Positions 1-7,935 of a stretch of 57,904 nucleotides of DNA are shown one piece after another (position 1 is the first letter of the stretch; every line of letters starts with the position of its first letter). The DNA is from AAA164-E04 sp964342825 (GTDB lineage: Bacteria; Verrucomicrobiota; Verrucomicrobiia; Limisphaerales; AAA164-E04): positions 1 to 57,904 of the forward strand of contig CAYFHO010000025.1 of NCBI GenBank assembly GCA_964342825.1, read 5' to 3'. The notes under the pieces are model-generated. The model worked only from the letters and a program-made list of their open reading frames with translations. It was not told the origin of the DNA and searched no databases. A program made the translations under genes and the position numbers.

Positions 1-50
1 TAGTGCCGCGTACCACCGCCACTGGTGATGAATTTTCGAGGTTTTCTCAT
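1..50 (-). CDS. Possible partial gene running off the left edge
   Basis: An ATG on the minus strand at position 50 opens a frame that stays open to the window edge for 16 codons. The start reads MRKPRKFITSGGGTRH. The 'ITSGGGT' stretch, a beta strand followed by a glycine turn, resembles the N-terminus of phosphopantothenate-cysteine ligase (CoaB) type proteins. Sixteen residues are too few to decide. A plus-strand frame (positions 3 to about 119) is also open here, so the call is tentative. Confidence 0.25.
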   Translation of the reverse strand, partial: MRKPRKFITSGGGTRH

Positions 51-280
51 GACTGCACCCAAAGGGTGACAGTAAGCTGGTTGATGTCAACAAATAAAAG
101 GTCTGTCCCTTTATTAGTTTGATAATTGAACTCGAGGACTGGATTTTTGTCAGTTCTATATGGCGATGGCTTGGTTTATTCTGGAATGTGAAGCATGTCC
201 TCGTTGACAAGTTGACTTGGATTATTGCACTCTGTTGTTTTCCAGGTTTGGGATGATTTAGTTAACCGATTAGGATTGTT

Positions 281-1987
281 GTGGCTGTAAAAGACGATTA
301 TTTGGTAGATACATTGATCGACATGGGGTTGTTGACCTCGGAGCAGGTTGATGAAGCACGTGGTGAAGTTTCTGGTGATATGGGTGTTTTGGACACCTTG
401 GTTGCCAAGGGTGAACTGATGGATGAAAGCGTTACCATGGCCAAGGCTGCTCAAGCGGGTGCCGAGGTTATTGAGCTAGATGCTATTCAACTTGCTGATG
501 ACGTGATTTCTGCTGTTCCCCGAAATGTGGTTAAGCGCTTCAATGCCGTTCCCATCTATGTTTCAGACGATACAGTCACCATGGCTCTAGCTGATCCTAC
601 TGATCTGGAGTCGATTGACGGTTTACAAGTTGCGCTCGGTAAGCAAATCGAGGTTAGGGTTGCTGGTGATAAAGAGATTCAAAATGCCATCAATCGTTAC
701 TACGGGGGGCGTACCAACAAAGATGATTCGGTCAGTAAAATGATCCAGGATATCACCGAGGGTGAAGTGGAAATTGCTTCCCTTGGTGAATTAGAGGCAG
801 ATCAAGGAACGACCGTAGCTGCAGATGCCCCTATCATCAAACTTGTTAATCAAATCATCATAGATGCTTATCGATCTCGCGCCTCGGATATTCATCTGGA
901 ACCCATGCAACATACTTTCAGGGTGAGATACCGTATTGATGGTGTGTGTCATGTGGTCAAAAGTCCACCCAAAAGCCTTCAAGCTTCTGTCATTGCGCGA
1001 CTGAAGATCGAATCCAACATGTCGATTTCTGAAAAACGAATTCCTCAAGACGGACGTATTCAGTGCGATGTGGGGGATAAAATTATTGATCTACGTGTAT
1101 CATCAGTTCCTACCACCCATGGCGAAAGTATCGTCATGCGTATTCTCGATAAGGACGGTTTGAAGTTGGGACTGCCTCAGCTGGGATTTTTCACTGATGA
1201 CCAACAAATTTTTGAACAGTTGATCAGTCTTCCTGACGGCATTTTGCTTGTTACCGGGCCGACGGGTTCAGGCAAGACCACCACACTTTATTCTTGTTTG
1301 AACTTCATTAATCGTCCGGATAGGAAAATTATTACGGTCGAAGATCCCGTGGAGTATGTCTTGGCCGGTATCAATCAAGTTCAGGTCAACGAAACAGTTG
1401 GATTAACTTTTGCACATGCTCTCAGATCCATGCTCCGACAATCGCCGAATGTTGTGATGCTTGGGGAAATTCGAGATTTGGAAACTGCAACCATCGCTAT
1501 CAACGCGTCACTGACAGGGCATTTGGTTTTCTCGACTCTTCACACCAATGACGCACCCAGTGCGGTGACTCGTTTGATCGACATTGGAATCAAGCCCTTT
1601 TTGGTTGCTTCCTCTACTCGCGCAATGATGGCTCAGCGCTTGGTCAGGAAATTGTGTCCGAAGTGCACAGCGCCTTTCCAACCCACGGAAAATGAGCTCA
1701 GGTCCATTGGAATTGATCCTGGAACCGTTGAAGATACCAATTATCAAAAAGGTAAAGGTTGCGGTAATTGCAATAACACTGGCCACAGAGGACGTTTTGG
1801 TTTGTTTGAAATATTTGTCGTGGAAGATGATGCCAGGAAGCTTATTTATGAAAAAGTCCCGGCATCAGTGTTGCGGCAACGTGCTCGTGAGATGGGAATG
1901 AGGACGCTGCGTGAAGATGGCTGCCGAAAAGTAATCGCAGGTTTGACCACTGTGGATGAGGTTATTCGCGCAACCGCCACCGACTAA
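281..1987 (+). CDS. PilB/GspE-type assembly ATPase (first copy)
   Basis: This is a cytoplasmic hexameric ATPase that powers pilin or pseudopilin polymerisation in type IV pilus or type II secretion machines. The 568-aa protein begins with an MshE/GspE N-terminal domain (about residues 5-140). The secretion ATPase core follows, with Walker A GPTGSGKT at 326-333, a Walker B-like segment containing GEIRDLET near 395, and a zinc-binding pair of CxxC motifs (C459/C462 and C494/C497) that is typical of PilB/GspE and absent from PilT. The start is GTG at 281, which fits the N-domain length, and no strong Shine-Dalgarno is seen. It is the first gene of a run of secretion genes on this strand. PilB and GspE cannot be told apart from sequence alone. 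The second, similar ATPase at 3230 is a paralogue rather than a near-identical duplicate. Confidence 0.93.
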   Translation: MAVKDDYLVDTLIDMGLLTSEQVDEARGEVSGDMGVLDTLVAKGELMDESVTMAKAAQAGAEVIELDAIQLADDVISAVPRNVVKRFNAVPIYVSDDTVTMALADPTDLESIDGLQVALGKQIEVRVAGDKEIQNAINRYYGGRTNKDDSVSKMIQDITEGEVEIASLGELEADQGTTVAADAPIIKLVNQIIIDAYRSRASDIHLEPMQHTFRVRYRIDGVCHVVKSPPKSLQASVIARLKIESNMSISEKRIPQDGRIQCDVGDKIIDLRVSSVPTTHGESIVMRILDKDGLKLGLPQLGFFTDDQQIFEQLISLPDGILLVTGPTGSGKTTTLYSCLNFINRPDRKIITVEDPVEYVLAGINQVQVNETVGLTFAHALRSMLRQSPNVVMLGEIRDLETATIAINASLTGHLVFSTLHTNDAPSAVTRLIDIGIKPFLVASSTRAMMAQRLVRKLCPKCTAPFQPTENELRSIGIDPGTVEDTNYQKGKGCGNCNNTGHRGRFGLFEIFVVEDDARKLIYEKVPASVLRQRAREMGMRTLREDGCRKVIAGLTTVDEVIRATATD

Positions 1988-2102
1988 GCCTTTTTTTTGG
2001 CCCAAGGAATGCTGGCAAATTCTATAAAAAGAAACTTGGAAAAAAGGCGGGGTTCGTTTTGAGTTCTTTGCCCAAATCAGATAATATTTAACTAAACGAC
2101 GT

Positions 2103-3206
2103 ATGTCTTACTCAATGTCAGATCTGTTGCAGTTGATGGTTTCAGAGGGATCATCAGATTTGCACATTCGTAATGGGATTCCTCCTGCTATTCGTGTTCA
2201 TGGCACATTACACAAAGTGGAGGGCCCGCCATTGAGTGCTGACGACTGTGAAGAATTAATGCGCAGTATCAGCTCCGAAGATCATATTCAGCAAGTTCGT
2301 GAAAACGGGGGAGCCGACTTTGCATTTGCTTTCGGTGAAGCTGCTCGATTTCGTGTCAGTGTTTTCAAAGAACGTGGCGATTTTGCCATGGTGCTTCGGC
2401 AGATTCCAAGTACGCTGCTCACGATGGAGCAGATTGGGATTCCTCCCAGCGTCAAGGAACTCCTCTACAAACCTCGAGGATTGGTGCTTGTGACAGGGCC
2501 CACCGGATCCGGAAAAAGTACCACTTTGGCCTCTCTTCTTAACATCATGAACATCGAGCGTGATGATGTACACATGATTACCGTTGAAGATCCCATCGAG
2601 TATTACCACACTCACAAAAACTCGGTGATAACGCAACGTGAGGTTCATGTGGATGTACCCAGTTTTGCGGAAGCCCTACGACGCGCCTTGCGTCAGGATC
2701 CAGACGTGATTTTGGTGGGTGAGATGCGTGACTTGGAGACCATTGAAGCGGCGATCACGGCTGCGGAAACGGGTCACTTGGTTTTCGGAACCTTGCACAC
2801 AACTGGTGCCGCAAAAACCATCGACCGTTTGGTCAATGCATTTCCGACCAATCAACAGGAGATGATCCGTATTCAGCTGTCCACCGTGTTGCAGGCGGTT
2901 ATTTCTCAGCTTCTTCTCCCTCGGTGCGATAAGCCAGGGCGATGTGCGGTGTTCGAAATCATGGTGAATACCCCATCCATCAGTGCCCTCATTCGTGACA
3001 ACAAGACGTTTCGAATTAATTCGGACATTCAGACCGGAGCCAAATACGGCATGGTGACATTGGACGGGTATTTGATGGAAAAATATGAACAAGGGATCAT
3101 CGATGAAGAACAGGTGATTACCAAATCCCAGGATCCGACCACGGTTCTTGCCAAGCTACAGGAAATCCAGGAAGCCCGAGCAGCTGCCGAGGCTGGGCAA
3201 GAATAG
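2103..3206 (+). CDS. pilT: PilT-type retraction ATPase
   Basis: This is a twitching-motility ATPase that drives pilus depolymerisation from the cytoplasmic side of the inner membrane. The 367 aa match the usual PilT length (about 340-380). It starts with the PilT-type PAS-like domain (early 'GSSDLHIRNG') and has Walker A GPTGSGKS at 132-139, a Walker B region DVILVGEMRDLET, and a His-box-like segment GHLVFGTLHTTGA. It lacks the Cys4 zinc module found in both neighbouring PilB-like ATPases, which supports retraction rather than extension. The gene lies 115 bp after the first PilB-like gene and 23 bp before the second. A retraction ATPase argues that at least part of this locus serves a dynamic pilus rather than a pure type II secretion system. 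Confidence 0.93.
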   Translation: MSYSMSDLLQLMVSEGSSDLHIRNGIPPAIRVHGTLHKVEGPPLSADDCEELMRSISSEDHIQQVRENGGADFAFAFGEAARFRVSVFKERGDFAMVLRQIPSTLLTMEQIGIPPSVKELLYKPRGLVLVTGPTGSGKSTTLASLLNIMNIERDDVHMITVEDPIEYYHTHKNSVITQREVHVDVPSFAEALRRALRQDPDVILVGEMRDLETIEAAITAAETGHLVFGTLHTTGAAKTIDRLVNAFPTNQQEMIRIQLSTVLQAVISQLLLPRCDKPGRCAVFEIMVNTPSISALIRDNKTFRINSDIQTGAKYGMVTLDGYLMEKYEQGIIDEEQVITKSQDPTTVLAKLQEIQEARAAAEAGQE

Positions 3207-3229
3207 TTTAGAAAGAATACTTACTTGAT

Positions 3230-4960
3230 ATGTCTGACGTAATATCCAACCCATTGCTGACGCTTCTGCGGGACCAACAGATGCTCGATGACTTGCAACT
3301 GGAGGAAATTAACGAAGAGTTGAATCGCAGTGGTAACCCGGTGATGGACATCATCAAGGATTACGGCTACATGGATGTGGACTCCATGCTCCAGGTCGTG
3401 GCCGATTATCTGGGGGCTCAGGTCATACAAATTGACCCCAGCATGGTCACGGATGAACTCAAGGAAATGCTCAACGCAGAGACAGCTTTGGCATACCAGT
3501 GTGTTCCCGTGGGATTGGAGGACGAGATGTTGAAGGTGGCTTTCGTTGATCCGTTGGATCCCTCCAAAATTGATGAATTGGGTTATGTGGTTCCTCTTCC
3601 CATTCAAACTGTCCTGGCTGATCCTGCTCAAGTGACCCAATGCCTGAATGAGGCCTACGGTAGCGAAGGTGGAGCTAGTTCTGTTCAGATTGAAAGTGGT
3701 ATCGCTGACATCTTGAGTCAAATGGACGCCGAAGCCGACATCGATCCTTCCGAGGTGGGAGAGGTCGTTGATGCCAGTGCTTTGGACCTGAGTTCAGACG
3801 AAGATGACATGCCCATTGTCAAATTCGTGAACCTCGTGCTTCTCCAGGCCGTTCAGGATCGAGCCAGTGATATTCATTTTGAGCCATTTGAAGACGAATT
3901 CAAGATTCGCTACCGAGTGGATGGTGCGCTTTACGAAATGTCGCCACCGCCACTGCACCTGGCCATGCCGGTGGCCTCGCGTCTGAAGATCATGGCAAAT
4001 CTCGATATTTCAGAACGACGTTTACCCCAGGACGGACGTATTTCGTGCAACATTGGTGGTCGTCAGGTGGATCTTCGACTTTCCACCCTTCCGACTCAGT
4101 TTGGTGAATCGGTCGTGCTTCGTGTGCTGGATCGTTCCGCCGTTTCTCTTGAGCTGGAACATCTAGGGTTTCCTGATTCCGTCTCTGATTACGTCAAACA
4201 GGCTATCAAACAGCCCAATGGGATTTTCGTGGTAACAGGCCCAACGGGTTGCGGGAAGACAACTACTCTTTATTCATGCCTGAGACGCATCAATAAAACC
4301 GATCACAAACTACTGACGGTTGAGGATCCAGTTGAATTTGATATCGAGGGAATCATGCAAGTGCCGGTGAAAGAGGCGGTGGGCATGACTTTTGCAAAAG
4401 CATTAAGGGCCTTCCTTCGTCAAGATCCAGACGTGATCATGGTTGGTGAGATGCGTGACTTGGAAACTTCCCAGATTGCCATTCAGGCATCACTCACTGG
4501 TCACTTGGTGCTCAGTACCTTGCATACCAACGATGCTCCTGGAGCAGTTACTCGTTTGGTGGATATGGGGGTTGAGCCATTCCTGATTTCTTCCACGTTG
4601 ATGGGAGTTCTGGCCCAGCGGCTTGTCAGGAAGGTCTGTAGTTCCTGCAAAACTCCATTCGAGCCTACTGATCAGCAACTGACCCAACTCAATCTTTCTC
4701 CGCATGATATTGGAGACAAACAGTTTTACTACGGCAGTGGTTGTGGAGATTGCAATGACACCGGATACAAGGGCCGAAAGGGTATTTATGAGCTGCTTGA
4801 AGTATCTGAAGCGATTCGCTCCTTGATCAATGATCGTGCACCGACCGTCGTAGTACGACAGAAAGCGGTGGAAGAGGGGATGGTTACACTTCGCGAGGAT
4901 GGCTTGCGCAGTATATTTACGGGAGAATCCTCCGTTGAAGAAGTTTTGAAATACACATAA
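3230..4960 (+). CDS. PilB/GspE-type assembly ATPase (second copy)
   Basis: This second extension-type ATPase has 576 aa. An MshE/GspE N-terminal domain covers about residues 5-140, and an acidic linker (about 160-195) joins it to the ATPase core. Walker A is GPTGCGKT (337-344), with Cys replacing the usual Ser. The Walker B segment contains GEMRDLET, and zinc ligands are C470/C473 and C505/C508. It has the same architecture as the 568-aa protein at 281 but clearly different sequence. It is 15 bp upstream of the single pilC/gspF-like gene, so it is the likelier cognate motor for that platform protein. The two motors may drive different filaments through one platform, or one may belong to a T2SS and the other to a pilus. 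Confidence 0.93.
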   Translation: MSDVISNPLLTLLRDQQMLDDLQLEEINEELNRSGNPVMDIIKDYGYMDVDSMLQVVADYLGAQVIQIDPSMVTDELKEMLNAETALAYQCVPVGLEDEMLKVAFVDPLDPSKIDELGYVVPLPIQTVLADPAQVTQCLNEAYGSEGGASSVQIESGIADILSQMDAEADIDPSEVGEVVDASALDLSSDEDDMPIVKFVNLVLLQAVQDRASDIHFEPFEDEFKIRYRVDGALYEMSPPPLHLAMPVASRLKIMANLDISERRLPQDGRISCNIGGRQVDLRLSTLPTQFGESVVLRVLDRSAVSLELEHLGFPDSVSDYVKQAIKQPNGIFVVTGPTGCGKTTTLYSCLRRINKTDHKLLTVEDPVEFDIEGIMQVPVKEAVGMTFAKALRAFLRQDPDVIMVGEMRDLETSQIAIQASLTGHLVLSTLHTNDAPGAVTRLVDMGVEPFLISSTLMGVLAQRLVRKVCSSCKTPFEPTDQQLTQLNLSPHDIGDKQFYYGSGCGDCNDTGYKGRKGIYELLEVSEAIRSLINDRAPTVVVRQKAVEEGMVTLREDGLRSIFTGESSVEEVLKYT

Positions 4961-4975
4961 GAACTGGTTCCTGTT

Positions 4976-6313
4976 ATGCCCAAATTCAATTACGTCGCCA
5001 TGGACTCACGTGGCAAGGAGACCAAAGGTACGCTCGATGTAGCCAGCCAAAACGAGGCTATCAACCGCCTCAAGGATATGGGATTTTTCCCTACCAAGGT
5101 TACAGAAGCCGCCGCCGAACCGAAAAAAGGTGCCAAGGGCAAAAAAGGGGGCAACAAACCTTCCAAACCCAAGAAGAAAGGTAAGAAAGGGGAAATTAAT
5201 ATCCCCATGCCCAAATTTCTGAAGGGTAAGGTAAAACCCAAAGTTCTGACTACATTTACCAGACAGCTGGCAACGCTCGTTGATGCCGGTCTGCCCTTGC
5301 TGAGAGGTTTACGCGTATTGGGCAAACAGGAAAAAAATGCGGCATTGCGGGACATTATTGATGATCTGGCTGTTGCTATTGAAGGTGGTAGCACTTTTTC
5401 CGAGGGCTTGGCGCAGCACCCCAAAACTTTTAATAAACTCTACATCAACATGGTGAAAGCCGGTGAGATGGGTGGTGTGCTCGAAGTGGTGCTGAACCGT
5501 CTTTCCGAATTCATGGAAAAAGCAGAAAAGATCAAGGGCAAGGTGATTGCTGCGATGTTCTATCCTGCTGCTGTGATGACAGTCGCCGCCGGTATCCTCG
5601 TTCTCTTGATGGTGGTGGTGGTGCCGAAATTCCAACAGATCTTCACGGACATGCTGGAAGGTAAACCTTTGCCTGGTTTTACCCAATTCGTGATTGGAAT
5701 CAGTGATACCATGCGTCAAAACACCATTGTCTTTCCCGAATGGGCTGGTGGCTGGCCGGTCCCAGGATCTGCGGTATGGGCTATTGTCGGCATCGTTGTT
5801 TTCATCAAAATGTTCGGAAAGTTGAAATTTGGACGTTACGCCATCGATAAAGTCAAACTCAAGATGCCCGTGCTTGGGCCAGTGATCAGCAAAGTAGCCA
5901 TCTCCCGATTTACACGAACACTAGGCACATTGGTGAGTAGTGGTGTGCCCATTCTGCAGGCTTTGACCATTGTGCGGGAAACTTCTGGAAATATGGTTGT
6001 CAGCCGTGCAGTGACCATGGTGCATGAAAGTGTGAAGGAGGGTGATACCATTACCGTTCCCTTGGAGACCTCCAAGGTTTTCCCTCCGATGGTGATCAGT
6101 ATGATTGATGTGGGTGAGCAGACCGGTGCTTTGCCGGAGATGCTCATGCGCATTGCTGACAATTACGATGAAGAAGTTGATAATGCGGTTGCGGCGATGA
6201 CTTCATTGCTTGAACCCATCATGATCGTTTTTCTTGCTGTGATTGTGGGGAGTATCGTTATCGCTCTCTTCCTTCCCCTGATCATGCTGATCGATCAGTT
6301 GGGTGGTCAGTAA
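4976..6313 (+). CDS. PilC/GspF inner-membrane platform protein
   Basis: This polytopic inner-membrane protein couples the cytoplasmic ATPases to pilin assembly. In 445 aa it has the N-terminal MPKFNYVAMDSRGKE signature of GspF/PilC and two T2SSF domains (about 90-220 and 300-425), each with 'LATLVDAGLPLLRGLR' or 'LGTLVSSGVPILQAL' cores. Hydrophobic membrane helices lie near residues 195-215, 260-280 and 415-440. Residues about 44-75 form an unusual Lys/Gly/Pro-rich insert (KKGAKGKKGG... KPKKKGKKG) between the N-terminal strand region and the first T2SSF domain. The segment is strongly basic and may contact membrane phospholipid or RNA, but this is inference. A clear intrinsic terminator follows 35 bp downstream. 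Confidence 0.93.
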   Translation: MPKFNYVAMDSRGKETKGTLDVASQNEAINRLKDMGFFPTKVTEAAAEPKKGAKGKKGGNKPSKPKKKGKKGEINIPMPKFLKGKVKPKVLTTFTRQLATLVDAGLPLLRGLRVLGKQEKNAALRDIIDDLAVAIEGGSTFSEGLAQHPKTFNKLYINMVKAGEMGGVLEVVLNRLSEFMEKAEKIKGKVIAAMFYPAAVMTVAAGILVLLMVVVVPKFQQIFTDMLEGKPLPGFTQFVIGISDTMRQNTIVFPEWAGGWPVPGSAVWAIVGIVVFIKMFGKLKFGRYAIDKVKLKMPVLGPVISKVAISRFTRTLGTLVSSGVPILQALTIVRETSGNMVVSRAVTMVHESVKEGDTITVPLETSKVFPPMVISMIDVGEQTGALPEMLMRIADNYDEEVDNAVAAMTSLLEPIMIVFLAVIVGSIVIALFLPLIMLIDQLGGQ

Positions 6314-6347
6314 TAAAGGCTGATTCAACAGAAATCTCAATTTACAT

Positions 6348-6387
6348 GGCCGCTTTTCTGGCATCATCCGGAAGAGCGGCCTTTTAT
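6348..6387 (+). terminator. Rho-independent terminator after pilC/gspF
   Basis: An 11-bp stem (GGCCGCTTTTC with GAAGAGCGGCC, one G-U pair, 12-nt loop) is followed by TTTTAT. It ends the ATPase/platform transcript and insulates the toxin-antitoxin pair downstream. Confidence 0.85.
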
Positions 6388-6407
6388 CGCTGGCAAGGAA
6401 TTAAACA

Positions 6408-6436
6408 TTGACATTAACCCTGAGTAGATGTAAATA
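6408..6436 (+). promoter_or_regulatory. Sigma-70-type promoter for the brnTA-like pair
   Basis: A perfect -35 hexamer TTGACA (6408-6413) is followed, after exactly 17 bp, by TAAATA (6431-6436). It lies just after the terminator and about 47 bp before the toxin start. Confidence 0.6.
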
Positions 6437-6456
6437 CAATGTATTGACGATGTATT
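6433..6456. promoter_or_regulatory. Candidate antitoxin operator (palindrome plus direct repeat)
   Basis: AATACA-A-TGTATT is a palindrome with one central base (6433-6445). ATGTATT occurs at 6439-6445 and again at 6450-6456, 11 bp apart, about one helical turn. The element overlaps the -10 and the predicted transcription start. This is where a ribbon-helix-helix antitoxin would bind for autorepression. Confidence 0.45.
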
Positions 6457-6482
6457 TGCGTTCGATATACGAGTGAGTCTGG

Positions 6483-6770
6483 ATGGATTTTGATTGGGAC
6501 AATACCTCGGCGGTGACGGACGAAAGCTCCTTAACCCCGCGAGACATTGAGGAATCGTTTGAAGATCCTTTCTCTATCAAGCTGTTACCTGATGCGTCCC
6601 GATTCTCTGCTCAAGCCAGATTCTTCAACTTGGGAAGGTCTGCGACCGGGCTTGGAATTTTTAGTGTTTATCGAACCAACGGAAAACAGGTAAGAGTGAT
6701 TTTGTCACGTCCTTTTACAGAAGATGAAGCATACTTTTACCAGAGAAAACTTAACCAATCTATTACTTGA
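6483..6770 (+). CDS. BrnT-like toxin (DUF497 family)
   Basis: BrnT toxins are small RelE-fold ribonucleases that inhibit translation. The 95-aa protein opens with FDWD, then EESFEDPF (the 'VFDDP'-like segment of DUF497). Its C-terminal half reads ARFFNLGRSATGLGIFSVYR... VRVILSRPFTEDEAYFYQRK, which follows the family pattern 'RY..lG.s..Grvl.vvyt...rvRiIsaR..t..E...Y'. Toxin-before-antitoxin order and a downstream ribbon-helix-helix protein match the BrnTA arrangement. It has its own promoter and sits between secretion genes. The N-terminal half diverges from canonical BrnT, so this is a family-level call and activity is not assured. Confidence 0.7.
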   Translation: MDFDWDNTSAVTDESSLTPRDIEESFEDPFSIKLLPDASRFSAQARFFNLGRSATGLGIFSVYRTNGKQVRVILSRPFTEDEAYFYQRKLNQSIT

Positions 6771-6800
6771 AAAGATTGGGCAGGGGAAAGGTGGCTTAGT

Positions 6801-7097
6801 ATGAATGCCGTTGCAGATTGGGAGGAAGTTCCCTTGTTTGACAGTGAGCAGGCAGAAGCAGCTTTTTGGGGTGAGAATACGATTGAGATGCGATTGATGC
6901 AGAATTCGGTGGCGACCGGGAGTGAATCTTCGGGATCAGTGACAATCACGCTCCGAATGGACCCGAAAATGCTATCAAGAATTAAGCGTCTTGCTCGATC
7001 GAGGTATTTGAATTATCAAAGCATGATCAAACAATGGCTGGGAGAACGTGTTGAACACGAAATGGACAAATCCATGCGTTCCTCCACTATGACTTAA
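6801..7097 (+). CDS. BrnA/CopG-type ribbon-helix-helix antitoxin
   Basis: This 98-aa protein is the likely partner of the upstream BrnT-like toxin. Its N-terminal half (EEVPLFDSEQAEAAFW) matches the toxin-binding region seen in CopG/BrnA antitoxins. Residues about 47-85 form a ribbon-helix-helix: strand VTITLRMDPKMLSRIKRLA, then YLNYQSMIKQWL. It starts with ATG at 6801 behind a purine-rich AGGGGAAAGG. The spacing to the toxin is 30 bp. It should bind the palindrome/direct repeat overlapping the promoter and repress the pair. It is followed 15 bp later by the first pseudopilin gene, so read-through from this promoter could also express the pseudopilins. Confidence 0.75.
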   Translation: MNAVADWEEVPLFDSEQAEAAFWGENTIEMRLMQNSVATGSESSGSVTITLRMDPKMLSRIKRLARSRYLNYQSMIKQWLGERVEHEMDKSMRSSTMT

Positions 7098-7112
7098 CCA
7101 GAATTTTGTAGT

Positions 7113-7877
7113 ATGAATGATAAGACCGACCATCGCCAACCGACCAGGGCTGATCGCCTGAGGGGGTTCACCCTGATAGAGTTGCTGGTCGTTATTTCAG
7201 TCATTGGCATCCTGGCTTCACTGATCGTCGGGGTGTCCGGTGTGGCGACGACCAAGGCTCGATTGAGTCAGACCTCGGCGTTGCTTCACAATGTGTCTAC
7301 AGCGATTGACAGCTATCACGCTGATCGAGGTTCATTCCCGCCGGATTCCATTGACCGAAATGGAGTGGCCAATACGGTGACCAATCAGCTCTTCTATGAA
7401 TTAACCGGTACCGTTTACACAGGTAGACGCACGTACACTTCCCTCAGCGGTTCGGACGAATTAACCAGGGCCAATATCAATCAATTCTTCGGGCGAGATG
7501 GTTTTCAGAACGTGGCGCGAGATCAGGCCGAGGTGAAAGGTTATCTGGATGTAGGCGCCTCCAAGGCTGGAGAAATTTCCATCAATCCCAACGTGCGAGT
7601 TCTAATGGCTCCCATACCTTGGCCCCTCAGGCGGATGGAAGGCAATTTTCAGGATGTTTTGGGGCGCAGTATTCCAATGGAATCACTACGCCCTTACAAG
7701 GGAGGAGACCGACAATTCCTTGGAATCAATCCCTGGCAGTATCGTTCTTCCGGACTGAATCGCTTTAATCAACAAAGTTACGATCTTTGGGCAGACCTGG
7801 TGATTGGTAACAAAGTCTACCGAGTGAATAACTGGAGCACCCAACCGAAAGTTTTTGAAGCGCTGCCACCACGATAA
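7113..7877 (+). CDS. GspG-like pseudopilin 1
   Basis: This is a class-III-signal prepilin-like protein of 254 aa. A short basic leader ends at G18, and processing is expected before F19 (RG^FTLIELLVVISVIGILA). The conserved Glu is at mature position +5, followed by the hydrophobic polymerisation helix. The globular part contains 'SAIDSYHADRGSFPPDS', which resembles the GspG core 'al..Y..d.G.YPt'. It is longer than classical GspG (about 140 aa). The ATG lies 15 bp after the antitoxin stop. It would need a prepilin peptidase, which is not in the window. Confidence 0.85.
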   Translation: MNDKTDHRQPTRADRLRGFTLIELLVVISVIGILASLIVGVSGVATTKARLSQTSALLHNVSTAIDSYHADRGSFPPDSIDRNGVANTVTNQLFYELTGTVYTGRRTYTSLSGSDELTRANINQFFGRDGFQNVARDQAEVKGYLDVGASKAGEISINPNVRVLMAPIPWPLRRMEGNFQDVLGRSIPMESLRPYKGGDRQFLGINPWQYRSSGLNRFNQQSYDLWADLVIGNKVYRVNNWSTQPKVFEALPPR

Positions 7878-7935
7878 TCAGCAGTATGTCATTGGGTAGA
7901 ATATATATTTTTAACAACAAGAAATCGTCCAAATC

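Noticed and set aside
58..82. GGG...GC string near the left edge with GG-N10-GC spacing
   Set aside because: The flanking bases do not match TGGCAC or TTGC, and this spacing alone is common by chance.
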